Origin: Karstenula rhodostoma CBS 690.94
Taxonomy: Eukaryota > Ascomycota > Dothideomycetes > Pleosporales > Didymosphaeriaceae
DNA: 64,000 nt
Reading direction: 5' to 3'
Assembly (NCBI GenBank): GCA_010093485.1
Contig: MU001494.1
Span: 542,805-606,804 of the forward strand
Below are positions 23,413 through 34,969 of this stretch, one piece after another. Below the pieces are notes generated by a model. The model had not been told where the DNA came from and searched no databases. It worked only from the letters and a program-made list of their open reading frames with translations. The number at the start of each line of letters is the position of its first letter. Within the stretch, counting starts at the first letter, position 1. Both the position numbers and the translations under genes were made by a program.

Positions 23413-24858
23413 AGTGTGCGACTGGAAGTTGAGTGAAGTGGTATGGAGGATGTAAATCTCTGAGCGAGGACTATTTGAGAAACGAGTGTACGTCGAGCAA
23501 ATGCTGCGACTAAACGAGTGTGAGTATGCGCGACCAAAGTAAAGCGCAAAAAGGTGGAAAGAGAGCGTTTAAGCTGAGCAGCCCCGGTGTGCAGTTGCAT
23601 CGCATGATGGGCAGAAAGAGCGTAAGGTGGGAAGGAAGTCGCGCCCTTAACTGAGTAGCCACCGCCAACCTAGGAAACAACACCGTTTAAGTGGGGAACA
23701 TGAAATCCTCAAACAGCTTGACGCTGGTTTGACATGTTTCTCTGGGTGGAAGTTACATGAATTGAGTAACGTCAGCTTGCTCGTCGGCTCAGCTCCTTAC
23801 TGGCAAAGGAAAGCTGCATGTGCATCAGCGGTGTCTACCATTATCGTTCTATAACACGTGCAATGTCAGACCCGAATAAACTGAAGAAAAATACATAACG
23901 ATGTAGGATTAATGCAGGTCTCGAGTTGACGTAGGTAAAATATCTCACACTATGATTTGCTTGTTTCTTGGTGCCTACCTCAACTACTTCTACAACTCTA
24001 TATCGAGAGTATTGACACGTCCTTCGTCCCTGCGATTACGGTCAGAAACCCCTCGGATTAGAACGCTTACTAGGGGCTTCCGAATCTTCTTGCTCCGCAC
24101 ATCGTGAGCTGATGAAAAAGTCTGATATGACGTTCTTATCGAACCCGACATACAGTTGTTGAATTCTCACCAATTAAGACGGAACTAGGCTTCGCAACAG
24201 TTGAAAAGTTGGGATTAGGGCATTAACGAACGTCCTCGATACCGCGACCTCGTCCTTCCGCTCAGCTCGGCATGCCGACGTCTCGGACCGACGTCTTGGC
24301 GATGTCTTGACGGCACGGTCACACACAATGATGCATGCAACGCCACGTAGAGAGACTGTGTCCTAAGGTCCTTCTGCCATGTCTTACTTAGTGACCACCG
24401 CATTAGGCATTGACAGTAGGGCGTATCTCACATCGCTTGAGTTAACTGAGTTAGGAATATATGTCCTAGCTTCACGAGGTATGAGACATGAACTAGGGAC
24501 GGTGCGCTAGGCTGGCAGGCAGGTTGCACGGTCCTACGTTGGGCTTAGAAGACGTGGAAGAATTTGGACGGGGGTAGATGGGTTGGGTAGCCGAGTATGC
24601 TCACCCCAATGCAGCAAGAACTTCAATCCTTGACATGAATAATTGAAGAGTATCAGAGGGTAAGTCGAGATGTCAGAGACGATGGCGGCGAAGAAGCAGA
24701 TAGAAATGCCATTCCTCGGAACGACTTCCGAAAGATTTCCGCGCTTGGCATCTCATCCTGTTCCGATATCTCCGCCACTGTGATGACGTCCATCATCTTG
24801 TGTACCATACCAAACTCCCATCACCCCAATCCACCCTGTACTGTTCACACGTACATAG
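23413..24858. other. Intergenic spacer, nothing recognised
   Basis: About 1.4 kb forming the 5' flanks of the divergent GH5 and DUF1992 genes. Composition is mixed. No open frame resembles a family and no RNA gene was recognised. Confidence 0.6.
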
Positions 24859-26595
24859 ATGCCCCCATCCGCTGCATTGTCGCCTTATATCTGCGCTCGC
24901 TGTGTGCGGACCAAACGCTTGAGGCTTGCCGCTCAAGCTTCCATCCCTATTCGCCGCATCGCTCCCACATCTGTGCGACGATATGCAGATCAAGCTGCGC
25001 AACGGAAAGACGATAGGCAGGAGGACCAAAGCATTGAGCATGGAAAGAATCATCAAGATGACGGAGGCTCGAGGACACAAGAGAAGGGTGAAGGCGCCAT
25101 GACGCGAAGACTCCGGGATATGAGCAACGAAGCTATAGAGGCTGGCGGCCGCAGCGCACAAAAGACGGTGTCCGAGGCTGGGTTCAGCGAAGACCTCAAA
25201 AGACAACTGGAAGAGCGCATAGCTTCCGCAAGCTTCCGCGCCGAACACCGCAATGCCTTTGCCGAAGCAGAGCTCCCATCCACCGCCGGCCGCCACACAC
25301 GCGATATTGCGACTGCAGAAGCATGGTCTGGGTCTGAGAGTATACAAGATGCGAGCTTGCGTATGCTCAACGACGCTCATAAGCCACTCAAGATTCGGGG
25401 TGCAGGGAAGGCTGGGTCAATCGTACCGTTGCCGCGCAACGTCGACACGGGACGGAGGAGCAATGCTGGCCAAGGCGTGAGGTTAGCGAATGCGAGAGAT
25501 AGAAGCGGACTCTATTCGAGTCTGAAGGATTCTGACATCGACGAGCAAGAGCGGCAGAAACGGTTCCAGGAGATGAAAGACCGCTTTTCGCCACACGCGC
25601 GTGCTATTGTGCCAGGCACCATCCAGGGACTTGCCGCACTTGCGAATGAGCGGATTGAAAATGCCATTGCACGCGGCCAGTTCAAGAACTTGCCTAATCG
25701 CGGAAAGGAGGTGGAGCGGGACTACAACGCTTCGAGTCCGTTCATCAATACCACGGAGTACTTTCTCAATAAGATGATCCAGAAACAGGAAATCGTGCCG
25801 CCGTGGATTGAGAAGCAGCAGGAGTTGGTGGCCACGGCAAGCAAGTTCCGCAGTAGACTACGCGCGGAGTGGAAAAGGCATGCCGCTCGGATGATTGCGA
25901 GTAAGGGCGGTAGCTTGCAAGAGCAGATAAAGAAAGCTGAAGCCTACGCCAAAGCGGAGCTAATTGTCAACCCGCAGGGAAAGAATAAAGAAGTTCTCAA
26001 TACCATCGAGGATGACGGCCATGTTTCCCAAATCTCTTTATCGGGCGAGCTCAAGGTGCCCTCGCCAGGCTCATCAAACGCAGCTTTGTTCGTAGAAATA
26101 GTAGCCGAGAAGGCCGCTCTTGATCCGGAAGCACAGACACAACCTACTGCTGAAGGAATAAAAGCGTCCCAGACGGTAGCTGTGCCTGTCCCTACTCCCA
26201 CATCTGCTACTCCTCCAGCTACTCACCCTTTCCGCGACCCTGCATGGGAGAGCATCGAACACGCTTACCACAAGCTCGCAATTGAGGACCTAAACTCCAA
26301 GACACGGTCTTACAACCTACAAGCACCAGAACTAGCAAGGAAGCCCTACTTCAGCCTCGACCGCGAGCTCAAGGCCTGCTACGCGGACGTCGCGCCCCAG
26401 CTGGCCGCCGTCATCCGCGAGCGGGCCATCAAGCCCGTCCGCAAAACCGAAGGCTTCGGACATAGCCTCGCCGGCGGCGGAGGCGTTATGCACAGCTTGG
26501 TCGGGCAGAAGGTCAAGGTGAGGGACGAGCGGGCAGAAAAGCAGTACGGGTTCAGGCAGTTCTGGAAGGAGGTTTGGGGAGCGAAGGAAGCGTAA
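24859..26595 (+). CDS. Mitochondrial DNAJC28-like protein (DUF1992)
   Basis: A single exon of 578 residues. The first ~45 residues are rich in Arg, Ala and Ser with few acids (ending near RRYADQAAQR), as in a mitochondrial presequence. Residues ~240-330 form the conserved DUF1992 domain: HARAIVPGTIQGLAALANER, then IENAIARGQFKNLPNRGKE, then EYFLNKMIQKQEIVPPWIEK. This domain defines DnaJ homologue subfamily C member 28 proteins. No J domain with an HPD motif is visible, so here, as seems usual in fungi, only the DUF1992 part is present. A second conserved block near the C-terminus (LNSKTRSYNLQAPELARKPY) also fits the family. The molecular role is unknown. The gene is divergent from the GH5 gene and convergent with the next one. 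Confidence 0.85.
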   Translation: MPPSAALSPYICARCVRTKRLRLAAQASIPIRRIAPTSVRRYADQAAQRKDDRQEDQSIEHGKNHQDDGGSRTQEKGEGAMTRRLRDMSNEAIEAGGRSAQKTVSEAGFSEDLKRQLEERIASASFRAEHRNAFAEAELPSTAGRHTRDIATAEAWSGSESIQDASLRMLNDAHKPLKIRGAGKAGSIVPLPRNVDTGRRSNAGQGVRLANARDRSGLYSSLKDSDIDEQERQKRFQEMKDRFSPHARAIVPGTIQGLAALANERIENAIARGQFKNLPNRGKEVERDYNASSPFINTTEYFLNKMIQKQEIVPPWIEKQQELVATASKFRSRLRAEWKRHAARMIASKGGSLQEQIKKAEAYAKAELIVNPQGKNKEVLNTIEDDGHVSQISLSGELKVPSPGSSNAALFVEIVAEKAALDPEAQTQPTAEGIKASQTVAVPVPTPTSATPPATHPFRDPAWESIEHAYHKLAIEDLNSKTRSYNLQAPELARKPYFSLDRELKACYADVAPQLAAVIRERAIKPVRKTEGFGHSLAGGGGVMHSLVGQKVKVRDERAEKQYGFRQFWKEVWGAKEA

Positions 26596-27924
26596 AGCAT
26601 CCGACACATTTCGGCTGCCGATCTTCTGCAATCGCTGCCCTCTCCGAACACGATGCAATGTGGTGTCAAGTGTGCGAGCGTGCTCTTGCATATGCGTATC
26701 CCGCGGGCGTGGGGTGAGGCCTCTGCCTCCGCGTCGCCGCCGTCCACGTCTGCGTGCAGCAGGTCATTCTCCATTCTCGTTGCATCAAAAATCCTTCCAT
26801 TCGACACTCGACCACTGTCTCCGGCCACCTATGGGCCTGTTATGTACCGAAGATGACTGCATGACCACCAACCACCACGTATCCACCTGCATGTTGATCC
26901 CAGACCACCATCTTCCGCCGTACACGCTCAAAAGGACACACCCTTGTTGTAAGTACCCGCCCAACATCCCAGTACATTATGCACCACATCCACATAGCCT
27001 TGTACGAGTACATACATGCCAAGCACACAGTACATGTACATGCGGGACGCGCCTCCCTCGCAAAGCCCTTCCCTGGGCAATCAAAGCTCCCAACCCAACG
27101 CGTGAATGCCTAAACCCACACCACAAACCACGCCCGCGGTGCTGGCTTGCATCCCCGATGCTCGCGCCACACACCCGCGCCACCCGTAAAATTGCACAAT
27201 GCTGCAGACCGCACTTTCCCACCAAGGCACCAAGCTGCCTCTTTCCCCCTCGTCACTCCCTTTGCTTTTCCCGTCCGTGACGCACAGCCCCGTTACGCGA
27301 GCGCTCCAAAAAGCATGCATGGCAGCGTCGCCCCCGGTCCTGCCCTATCCTGCGCCTAGCGTGCATCCGTTGCATGGGCAAATTGCATGTGCTGGAAGGC
27401 GGTCCGCGATCGATGGTTGGCCAGACCTGAGGGGGGCAAGAGACGCCGTGGCGGTTGCATGCACATGTAGTACGTTTGTGGGAGTGATGTGTTGCACAGC
27501 CGCGATCTGAACTGGAATAGGGCACCTTTGCTCACAAAGTCCATTATTCCATTCTCCAGAACTGTCATGGTCCCGCATTTCAAAGATAGAATAGTGTATT
27601 CTAAACATACGCGGTCTGTACGAATACATCTGCAATGGTGTCCACTTCTCCAAACACCTTGCCCCTACTTCGGATCGATCTTATCGTCATCAAACCTTCA
27701 CTACAGTATCCAAGCCGGTCCAACATACGCTAATCCCCACATTACCATCACGCCGGATCGAGTGACGCCTTACTTCTTCCGCCTGCCATCTCAGGTCAGA
27801 GTCTGGTCCATGCCAACATGCACAAATGTAGATCCCAAGTGACACACGACACCTCCAAAACCCCTCTCGCCTGATAGTCTACAGCAATCGACACATCCCA
27901 CCTCATGTCAGATCCACCGCTCGA
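26596..27924. other. Convergent 3' spacer, nothing recognised
   Basis: About 1.3 kb between two convergent genes, pyrimidine-rich and with many CA-rich runs. The 206-codon open frame at 26660-27280 is Pro/His/Arg composition noise, with rival frames opposite. Confidence 0.6.
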
Positions 27925-30249
27925 TTAACGTCCCACCACCTCAACGCTGACTGCGCTGTCCCTCCTTGCTCTTCCCTTGCCCTTGCCGTTATCCCCAGCC
28001 ACGATCCTGGCGTTGGGTGTAGATTCGCGTAGGCCTGTTGGAGATGCACGCGATTCGTCCCGACGTTCACCCAGCTGCGTTGCGACTGCACTGCCGCAAC
28101 CCGCTTCACTGGTCTGCCGGCCCACTCCATCGTATGGTTGGCAGAAACAGACACGGAGCGCATGCCCAGCTGCAGGCCCGATGACGTCTTGCTCAAGCAC
28201 GGTCCCCATATGAGGCACTCGACGCTTCTGCAACTTTTTGCCCTTTTTTCGGAAGTTTTGTGCCGGTGTAAGACCTCTCCGTTTGCACGAAGCATTCGGC
28301 GCTAGCAAAGATGAAGCGTTGATTGCTGATCTATTCGCCTCCCTCATGCGAAGACAAGATATCGACTGTCCAATCCTTGAGTGTTTCGGTGGAGACTTCG
28401 GGACGCCGCTGTGTGGATCGAGACTGGGTGATCGTACCACTCCACCGCAACCGAACACTTGCGAATCGGAGGTCATGACTACTTGAGAAGGTAACATTAT
28501 TTCAGAGTCACACGTCGATTCAATACGCGACTTGTCCACCCTATGATAGTTATGATGATGGCGCAGATTCTCAGGAAGTGGGGCAGTCGACTGGGGCGGG
28601 GTGGTCAATGGGGCAAGCGCCGGACGCGCTGGTGGAATCGTAACAGCAGCGGATAACGCCGACTGTGCAGATGATAATGTCGCGCCGTTGTAGTATGACG
28701 TTGTGGTTGTTGGTGTACCTGAGAAGTACGAGTCTGAACGCGAACGCGAGCTTGACACCGGGGTAGGCGTGAACGATGCAGATTGTGCCTGTATCAAATT
28801 TCCCGAAGGTGAATAGAACGTCAATTGCGGCATAGTAAGGTTCTGTTGCACAATACCTTCCGCCGCCGCGATCGGTAAAAGAGACGTCAGTGCAGAAGAG
28901 GTAATAGAACGAGGGCGAAGTGGCTTGGTTTCTTCAAGCTGCAATGTGTACTTTGGTGGTTCATGGGGCCTTTCAGGTTCCTTTGGGCTGAACCACACCG
29001 GAGTCACGGAGCGCCGTGTGGCCCCCGGAAATTCATGCTGGATGTCGAGATCAATTCCTAATGCTGTACCGGAGTAGGACGTTGACATGGTGCTACAGAA
29101 GCTTGCGTTTTGGCTTGCGTTGCGCGCAAAATCATCGAGCGACCCCCCATCGTTACGTTGGGGGAAAGCGCCGTCTGGTGTGTAGCGAGTAGCGAGCTCG
29201 TCTCTGCTACGACCGAGAACCGTTGCGGCTGCATGGCGAACGTGGTCTAGAGCCGCATCGCGAGGTTGTAGGGGTATAAAGCACGCTGATGGCAACACTT
29301 CCTTGCCAAGTGGAAAACGTAACATATTAGGTGTGGGAGAAAGTTGAAGAACAAGCGGCGCCGATTCTGGCTCGAGGGTCGAAGGCGAAACATGCGATTG
29401 AGATGCATAGCCATCAGCCCAAGGCTGTGTTTTCACTTTAGGACTGGGACCGTTTGTGGCCTGAGGCTCCCGCACGTGGTGTGGCGAGGATGGCGACGGG
29501 CGCAAGAGCGTCGTGGACGCAGAAGTAGAGGAAATCGGTGCTTGTGAATCGAAATTGATGGCTGCTTTTCTGTCGGTCTGTGCCGATGAGCTGACATCAG
29601 ACCATTGCTCTGGCATTGGGACATGGATGCTCCAGGACGGACGAGATGGGCTTCGCGTGTTGTTGCGTACTTTTGTCAAGACACCACGGACGAGGGCTTT
29701 CAGGCTCTTGGGTTCCATGTCCAGGTTGAGCTCAGCAAGTCGAGAGATCGGAGATTCGCGGTTGTCCAAAGAGACAGATCCAGCTGCTGTGGCTCTCACA
29801 TCGTATGACTTCGACTTGGCTCCCCGCCTCTCCTTGGACTGGATGTTGAGGTCCGTGTCACAACAAAACGTGAGCTCGTCTTGGCCCTCTTCTTGTATCC
29901 TATTGAGCGCGGCATCTAGAGTTCGCGGGTGCCTGTGCGAAGCATTCTCGACGGTACGAATCGAAGGGAACCGACCAATTTCATATAGAGAGCTGTGAGA
30001 GTGGAGAGTCGAGCCTGAACCTTGCTCAACAATGGTGGCCAGGGGCGCTCCGGTGGACCGGTTTGCGGGCCGAACTGCGATACCGTGAGGCACAGGGCGT
30101 GGTCTATTCTGTTGCTGCTCCGCGCAACCCGAGGCTGATTGATCGCCCAGGTCCTGCGTCTGGCCCAAGACAAGGGCCTGTCGCTGCTCATTGGTGGCTT
30201 CGGGGCGTCGAGAAGACTGGGGCCGGAGAGGCAACATTGTACTGTGCAT
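27925..30249 (-). CDS. Large disordered protein of unknown function
   Basis: An uninterrupted frame of 774 codons, far longer than chance in this composition, so I take it as real, but I do not recognise it. It is Ser/Pro/Thr/Arg-rich and mostly disordered: no signal peptide, no membrane segment, no known catalytic motif. Patches that look conserved are SLYEIGRFPSIRTVENASH near 85, LAELNLDMEPKSLKALVRG near 165, and NLTMPQLTFYSPSGNLIQA near 470. The C-terminus is basic (FRKKGKKLQKRR, later GKGKGRARRDSAVSVEVVGR), which would suit a nuclear or nucleic-acid-associated regulator. The start at 30249 is the first ATG of the frame; an additional 5' exon is possible. Confidence 0.6.
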   Translation of the reverse strand: MHSTMLPLRPQSSRRPEATNEQRQALVLGQTQDLGDQSASGCAEQQQNRPRPVPHGIAVRPANRSTGAPLATIVEQGSGSTLHSHSSLYEIGRFPSIRTVENASHRHPRTLDAALNRIQEEGQDELTFCCDTDLNIQSKERRGAKSKSYDVRATAAGSVSLDNRESPISRLAELNLDMEPKSLKALVRGVLTKVRNNTRSPSRPSWSIHVPMPEQWSDVSSSAQTDRKAAINFDSQAPISSTSASTTLLRPSPSSPHHVREPQATNGPSPKVKTQPWADGYASQSHVSPSTLEPESAPLVLQLSPTPNMLRFPLGKEVLPSACFIPLQPRDAALDHVRHAAATVLGRSRDELATRYTPDGAFPQRNDGGSLDDFARNASQNASFCSTMSTSYSGTALGIDLDIQHEFPGATRRSVTPVWFSPKEPERPHEPPKYTLQLEETKPLRPRSITSSALTSLLPIAAAEGIVQQNLTMPQLTFYSPSGNLIQAQSASFTPTPVSSSRSRSDSYFSGTPTTTTSYYNGATLSSAQSALSAAVTIPPARPALAPLTTPPQSTAPLPENLRHHHNYHRVDKSRIESTCDSEIMLPSQVVMTSDSQVFGCGGVVRSPSLDPHSGVPKSPPKHSRIGQSISCLRMREANRSAINASSLLAPNASCKRRGLTPAQNFRKKGKKLQKRRVPHMGTVLEQDVIGPAAGHALRVCFCQPYDGVGRQTSEAGCGSAVATQLGERRDESRASPTGLRESTPNARIVAGDNGKGKGRARRDSAVSVEVVGR

Positions 30250-30505
30250 GCCGATGCCGCAGGACGACCGGTATCAACGGGGGCATGCGATGTGCTAGAG
30301 AGGCGCCGGATCTTGGTCGGTCTGAAGCTACGCAACTGTGCGGGCCGTTTCCTTTGTTGTTTCCGCATTGGCAAGAGAAGGCAGTGCCGTCGGGCAGGAA
30401 GAGCAGGAACGAGCCGCCAAAGGGTTGTTCTCACCGCCTGACCAAAGGTTCCACAAGCCAGCTGCACGCAACCAAAGCTCCAAGCGCGTTGTTGAGTGCC
30501 TGTGA

Positions 30506-30560
30506 TTTTCTGATTGTTGAAACGAGCCACGAAGTGGTGTCCGTCCAATTGATAGACAAA
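30506..30560 (-). repeat. Dispersed homologous segment, copy B
   Basis: Partner of 13063-13117, 44 of 55 bases identical without gaps. The minus strand is open through it and reads FVYQLDGHHFVARFNNQK, against FVYHFTGHYFVVRVNNQK in copy A. It lies about 260 bp upstream of the unknown gene that starts at 30249. Confidence 0.5.
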
Positions 30561-32500
30561 GTGTAGACGGAAGCTGCCGTCTAACAGTAACACAGATTGA
30601 ATCGATGGCGTAGTGGACGATTCCGATGTGCATGTTGATCGCGGTTATCCGAAACCATGTCGGTGTTGGTCTCCAGCGAATAGCAGTCGTCGGCCAGCAT
30701 TCTGCCAATGGGCGAGCGCTGGCGAGGATACCATGGTCGAAGAAGAATCCGTCATTCGCTGCCAGGTCCCTGCGGCCACCGCAGTGGGCTCCTGCACATT
30801 GTCAGCTCAAGCCGTCGAGGTGCAGGTCAAAGGCGGAGGAGGCCGATCCGTGAACTACTGAAATTTCTGTGTGACAACACGTCCTCATGGGGGAACCTGC
30901 GCAAAAGGCATTCGCGACAACCATCACCTTGCTCTTTTCTAGCACACACACACCGCCAGCCGTACTTGTGTTGTGGCAAAAGGCATTGGGCAGTCCATGC
31001 GGCTCATGCAGGTGAAGAATCATCCTTCGCGCACCAAAGACCCAAGTCAACTCCAGCTTGTGACGTTGCTTGAGAACGCCTGTTTGAGGTTATTGAAAAC
31101 ACCCTCACTTGCGGTGGCGTAGCCTGCCCCTGCCCTTGCCCTTGCACCTTTGCTTTTGCTTTCCAATTCGCTGTGGCGCCGGCTGAGTTGAGCCCATGTA
31201 GAGCAGCCTCGTACTGCTAGCGACGCATGTCGATCCCGCAGGGGTTTTGAGATGACGCTAAGTCTGTACTGCACCTTGCGCCATGCAAGATATACAGGTT
31301 GTGTACAGTGTAGCAGCTCGGTTAGGCACCCTGGGGACATCGAGAGCCCGAAAATGATTCTCGACACTGAAAGCCCGTACAGGATGCCATCTGACATGAG
31401 CAAGGGCGATCCGCAGATAGTGACTTGTGACGAGAACCGTGGTCGTTTCCGAAATGCTTCACAATCGCAATATCGTCCTCGAACCCCGGTCACCCTGATG
31501 GATCTGGACCTGTGTCCGATGCCCGACAGTTGCTAGAGTTAGCACTGTGCCCAACGGACCATCTCTGACCAAGTGTTGCCATACCTTGCGCCGCAGTCGA
31601 ATCAGACTCCAGAGCACAACTGTATCCGCAAGCCTCGTACTTCCTTTTGAATGCACGCCGACCATCCTCTGTTGGGGAAGAACCGATACTCAGGCCATGC
31701 AATATATGTCGTGATATCTGTGAACCAGGTGGCTTTCCCCCCGCTCCAGTGAAGTAGCTCGCGTGGAGCAGGCCCGCAAGCGGATGACTTGCGCCTCATG
31801 ATCAAAGACAGCGCCGTTTGTCCAAAGACGATGCGTGCTTACGAGTCAGGGCTGCGTTTTTGCTGAGAGTACCGTACTATTGGGCCCTCCGAGTCCCGCA
31901 CTAGTCATTTTCGTAGTGTGCTAAGGTCGCAGATGTTTCCTGAGGTCGTAGTAGCGGCGCCAATGTAAGTCGCACGGGCCGTCTGACCAATTCTAAGCTG
32001 CATATGCTTTTCGAGCCGACGAATCTGAACGCACCCTGGCTATTGGTACTCGCTGGTTTGGCGTGGGATCAACTGACCAAAGAAGCAGCGGCTCGCAGCT
32101 GAGGAGGATGAGAAGCCGCTTCTTAAACGAATGGCACCAACCAAAACTGTGCGCCGTAACCGCAAGTGCCCAACGGAAGCTCAAACATGCCATATCCTGA
32201 CACGACATGGGTCATCGACAGCACCGAGAAACGGTTCGCAAGATCCGATTGTGGAAGTTTCGCCCAATGCTGGTCTCGTCGAGGGCACCTCCACGCGCGA
32301 TGGTGGCGCCGGACCGACCTAGAAAGTAATCTTGGAAGCAGTTGTGCCTCGTTTTTGTCGGTCCCGGTCGTATCCTGGCTCGAGAGTTGGCGCAGAAGAG
32401 CTGTCCAATGTGATAATTGCGTGGGATGCATGTAACACTTGACGAAAGGAGGATTGTCATCAGGCGAATGCTTCTTCAGGCCGGGCCGTGCTGAAATAAC

Positions 32501-32507
32501 TATAAAG
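32501..32507 (+). promoter_or_regulatory. TATA box of the orphan gene
   Basis: TATAAAG lies 96 bp upstream of the ATG at 32603, a sensible core-promoter spacing that supports the small gene downstream. Confidence 0.5.
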
Positions 32508-32602
32508 GGTGTAGCCGGCAGCGAATCGCCTAGGTGTTGAAGGTGTGTGCGTCCTCGTTTCCACTAGTCACTTCTGATCTTGCAGACGCCCCCGCAGTGA
32601 AG

Positions 32603-33298
32603 ATGGGGAAGACTCCGTTCGCAAAGAGTAGTCCTAAAACAGCGCTCATTCAGAGACTTGGGTTGTACGGCTACGAAGGCGATCGCATCTATCTGCTATT
32701 ATATGTCAGTACAACCGCATCGTAGGGACTGGCCAATACTTACACGGTTGTCATTCAGAACGAAGCAATATACGGGAGGGATAGATTGAGCGGTGACTAC
32801 AATAGCTTGACCAAGTATTCCAAGAAACATGGAGTCCGGGCTCCGTACAAGTGGGATGATCTATCGGAGACCGCTAGACACAAAGAGATATTGAACATCG
32901 TCCGAACGGCGAGCGTGTGCACAAGACCGTACTACCAGATGGGTCGATGGATGACGGCCGAGGAAGAAAATTGGGTAGCAGAGTGGTTTCTCTGGCACAG
33001 CTTCCGCTTCCGAGACAATCGAAATAACCAAGCTGCTGCCCAGCATTCGACCGGTGACCAGACTACTGCGAGCAGTGGTCCAGGTCAAGAAGGCGAGTTG
33101 CCATGCGAGAAGCCTGTCGGGAACAAGGCGCGGCTAACTCTTGCTCAGGTACATCGACGGGTCCGTTCTGGGCGACAGTCCTCCAACAGTGACACCGATT
33201 TTTTTTTTTTTGCGCCCGGCACACGATGCTCGACTGGGTTCCTGCACAGCAGCGATCTGCATACAAATCCTGACGAAGTTTTCGGTGGGCTTGAATAA
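32603..33298 (+). CDS. Small conserved-looking hypothetical protein, two or three exons
   Basis: Exon 1 is 32603-32704 and exon 2 starts at 32759. The intron (GTCAGT to TTCAG, 54 nt) is in phase 0 and joins IYLLLY to NEAIYGRDRL. Reading on to 33298 gives 213 residues. The core is rich in aromatic and charged residues (YKWDDLSETARHKEILNIVR, then MTAEEENWVAEWFLWH and FRFRDNRNN), as in a folded helical domain. There is no signal peptide or membrane segment, and I do not recognise the family. The 3' end is doubtful: a run of 13 T (33199-33211) would encode Phe4. A second intron from 33149 (GTACAT) to 33249 (CACAG) would remove it and stop at 33273, giving 171 residues. I consider that version quite possible. 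Confidence 0.6.
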
Positions 33299-34969
33299 AA
33301 AAGTACGGATAGAACCCATGTAGATGACGTAAGGTTTCGGTAATCCCTACAAGCACCGCACCGCTTCCTCGAAACGATTTCGGTTTCATTTTTTGTCGTC
33401 TGGTCAGAGATCCTGGCTCCCTCTCCAATCGTTTACGATATTCCTTCTCGAAACCTTCGGTATGTTGGAATACCAAAAAAAGAAGAAGAACTCCTGTTAA
33501 TCAGAGTGGGGAGTAGAATGCTCGCTCGCCTGGGAGGGATGCCTTTGTCTATCTCTTTGATTGCGGAACGTGGTTTGGTTCGAAGTTTACATGCGATATA
33601 TTTAAGATATATTTAAGACATATTTTCAAGTGGTGTTGTCCCGGCACATGGTTGTGTGCGTGTGAGGTTGTGCGGCATGAGGCCAACGACCACGACTCGT
33701 CCACGAGGCGTTGAATGTGCGTTGTGACGCCAGTGGGCCAAGCGTTGGCGATTGTCTGGATGCCAGGTGTCGGCGACTCTTATCGAGATGGATAGTGGTG
33801 AGGTCGTGTCAAGCTTCAAGCTTTGAACGATTCCATGGGTCGGAATCTATGTGGGGACAAGCAGCCGCGACCATTGAAACCTTATAGGTGGTAGCTCACC
33901 ACCACGACGGTCCCAGTCAAGGAAACTGCAGAACAACGACAGTGAAGCGGAAAAAGCTCGACCCACTGAGCATGCGACGGTGTAAACGTCCGTATCGCAA
34001 CCGTTGGAATTGAAATGACCACAGCAGTGGAAAACTACCGCGACAATACGCGCGGAATTGTAGAGAACTTATACACACTATCGGAACTTGTATCCGAGAG
34101 ACGGACCCGACGTATAAATTGGGCTTGCGCTAGGTCAAATAGACCGACTGTCTTGCTCACGTAAAACGAACCTTAATTTCAAGCATTGATCCTACATACC
34201 AGCATCTCCTCTCACGTTCCAGCCATACACCGTTCGCCATTTCCACTATATGGTTTTTTCATATCGGCCCGCGCACTTGTAACACCCCTAATCCCCACCG
34301 TCGTTTCTCCTTGCATGCAGCCCTCAGGATCGAGCCCACAGGTCTCAGTTCGCGTTCCGACGAACGGCAGCGTGCATACATGCGTCTACCCCCAGCATCA
34401 ATAAGGGACACGCCACTCGTGACTAGTATGCACTCTCATTAAGCCATGGAGCGATTTCTACGGGGCTGAACCCGCTTTTCTGGTTAGTCCAGCCCTCTGA
34501 CACCCTCTAAAAAGCGTCGGCGTATCCCTGATACGGGAATTACTACGATAGGTTATGCTTGTGTTGTTTGCACTTCAAGATAGACGGCATTGTACAATGT
34601 CTGCCTGAGCAGGCGGGAGACGGTGGAGTCAGGAGATGAAACCGGCGACTACTACGGATGTGAAAGTGAGATTCGTGACAGTGTGTAACCTGAACTCGTG
34701 ATTTTGAGTGTGAGCGAGACAACCAGACGCCTCCGCTATGCATTGAAAATAGAAACGATCCTCCCAGACGGTGACGGCACCCGACGCTGAACTCCATTCA
34801 GACATAGCCAGTCGAAGCCCCACCGGTCACATGTCTAGCCTACCGCTCGCGGACTCTTCTCCGACTCCAAGCCAATCCAGGCTACGCCGGGCACTGGACT
34901 CGAGTAACCGGCGCAATCCCCGAAGTGAAGTAACCGAGCTGAATGGTCGAAACCGCAGCTTGATTCCCA
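33299..34969. other. Intergenic spacer, nothing recognised
   Basis: About 1.7 kb between two convergent genes. It contains a short AT-rich direct repeat (TATATTTAAGA type) near 33597-33625 and otherwise ordinary sequence without a recognisable gene. Confidence 0.6.

Larger units (their letters stand above)
30250..32602. other. Gene-poor spacer
   Basis: About 2.35 kb. The only structures seen are the 55-nt homologous segment at 30506 and a TATA element near 32501 belonging to the next gene. Open frames (such as 29916-30593 minus, which covers the repeat copy, and 31047-31493 minus) have no recognisable domain. Confidence 0.55.

Noticed and set aside
26660..27280. 206-codon frame rich in Pro, His and Arg
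   Set aside because: It lies in a convergent 3' spacer with biased C-rich composition, with rival frames on the opposite strand.
31441..31510. Possible tRNA on the minus strand (GGGGTTCGAGGA resembles a T-arm)
   Set aside because: The T stem does not pair and no A-box or acceptor stem is found at the right distance. No other convincing tRNA was seen in the window.
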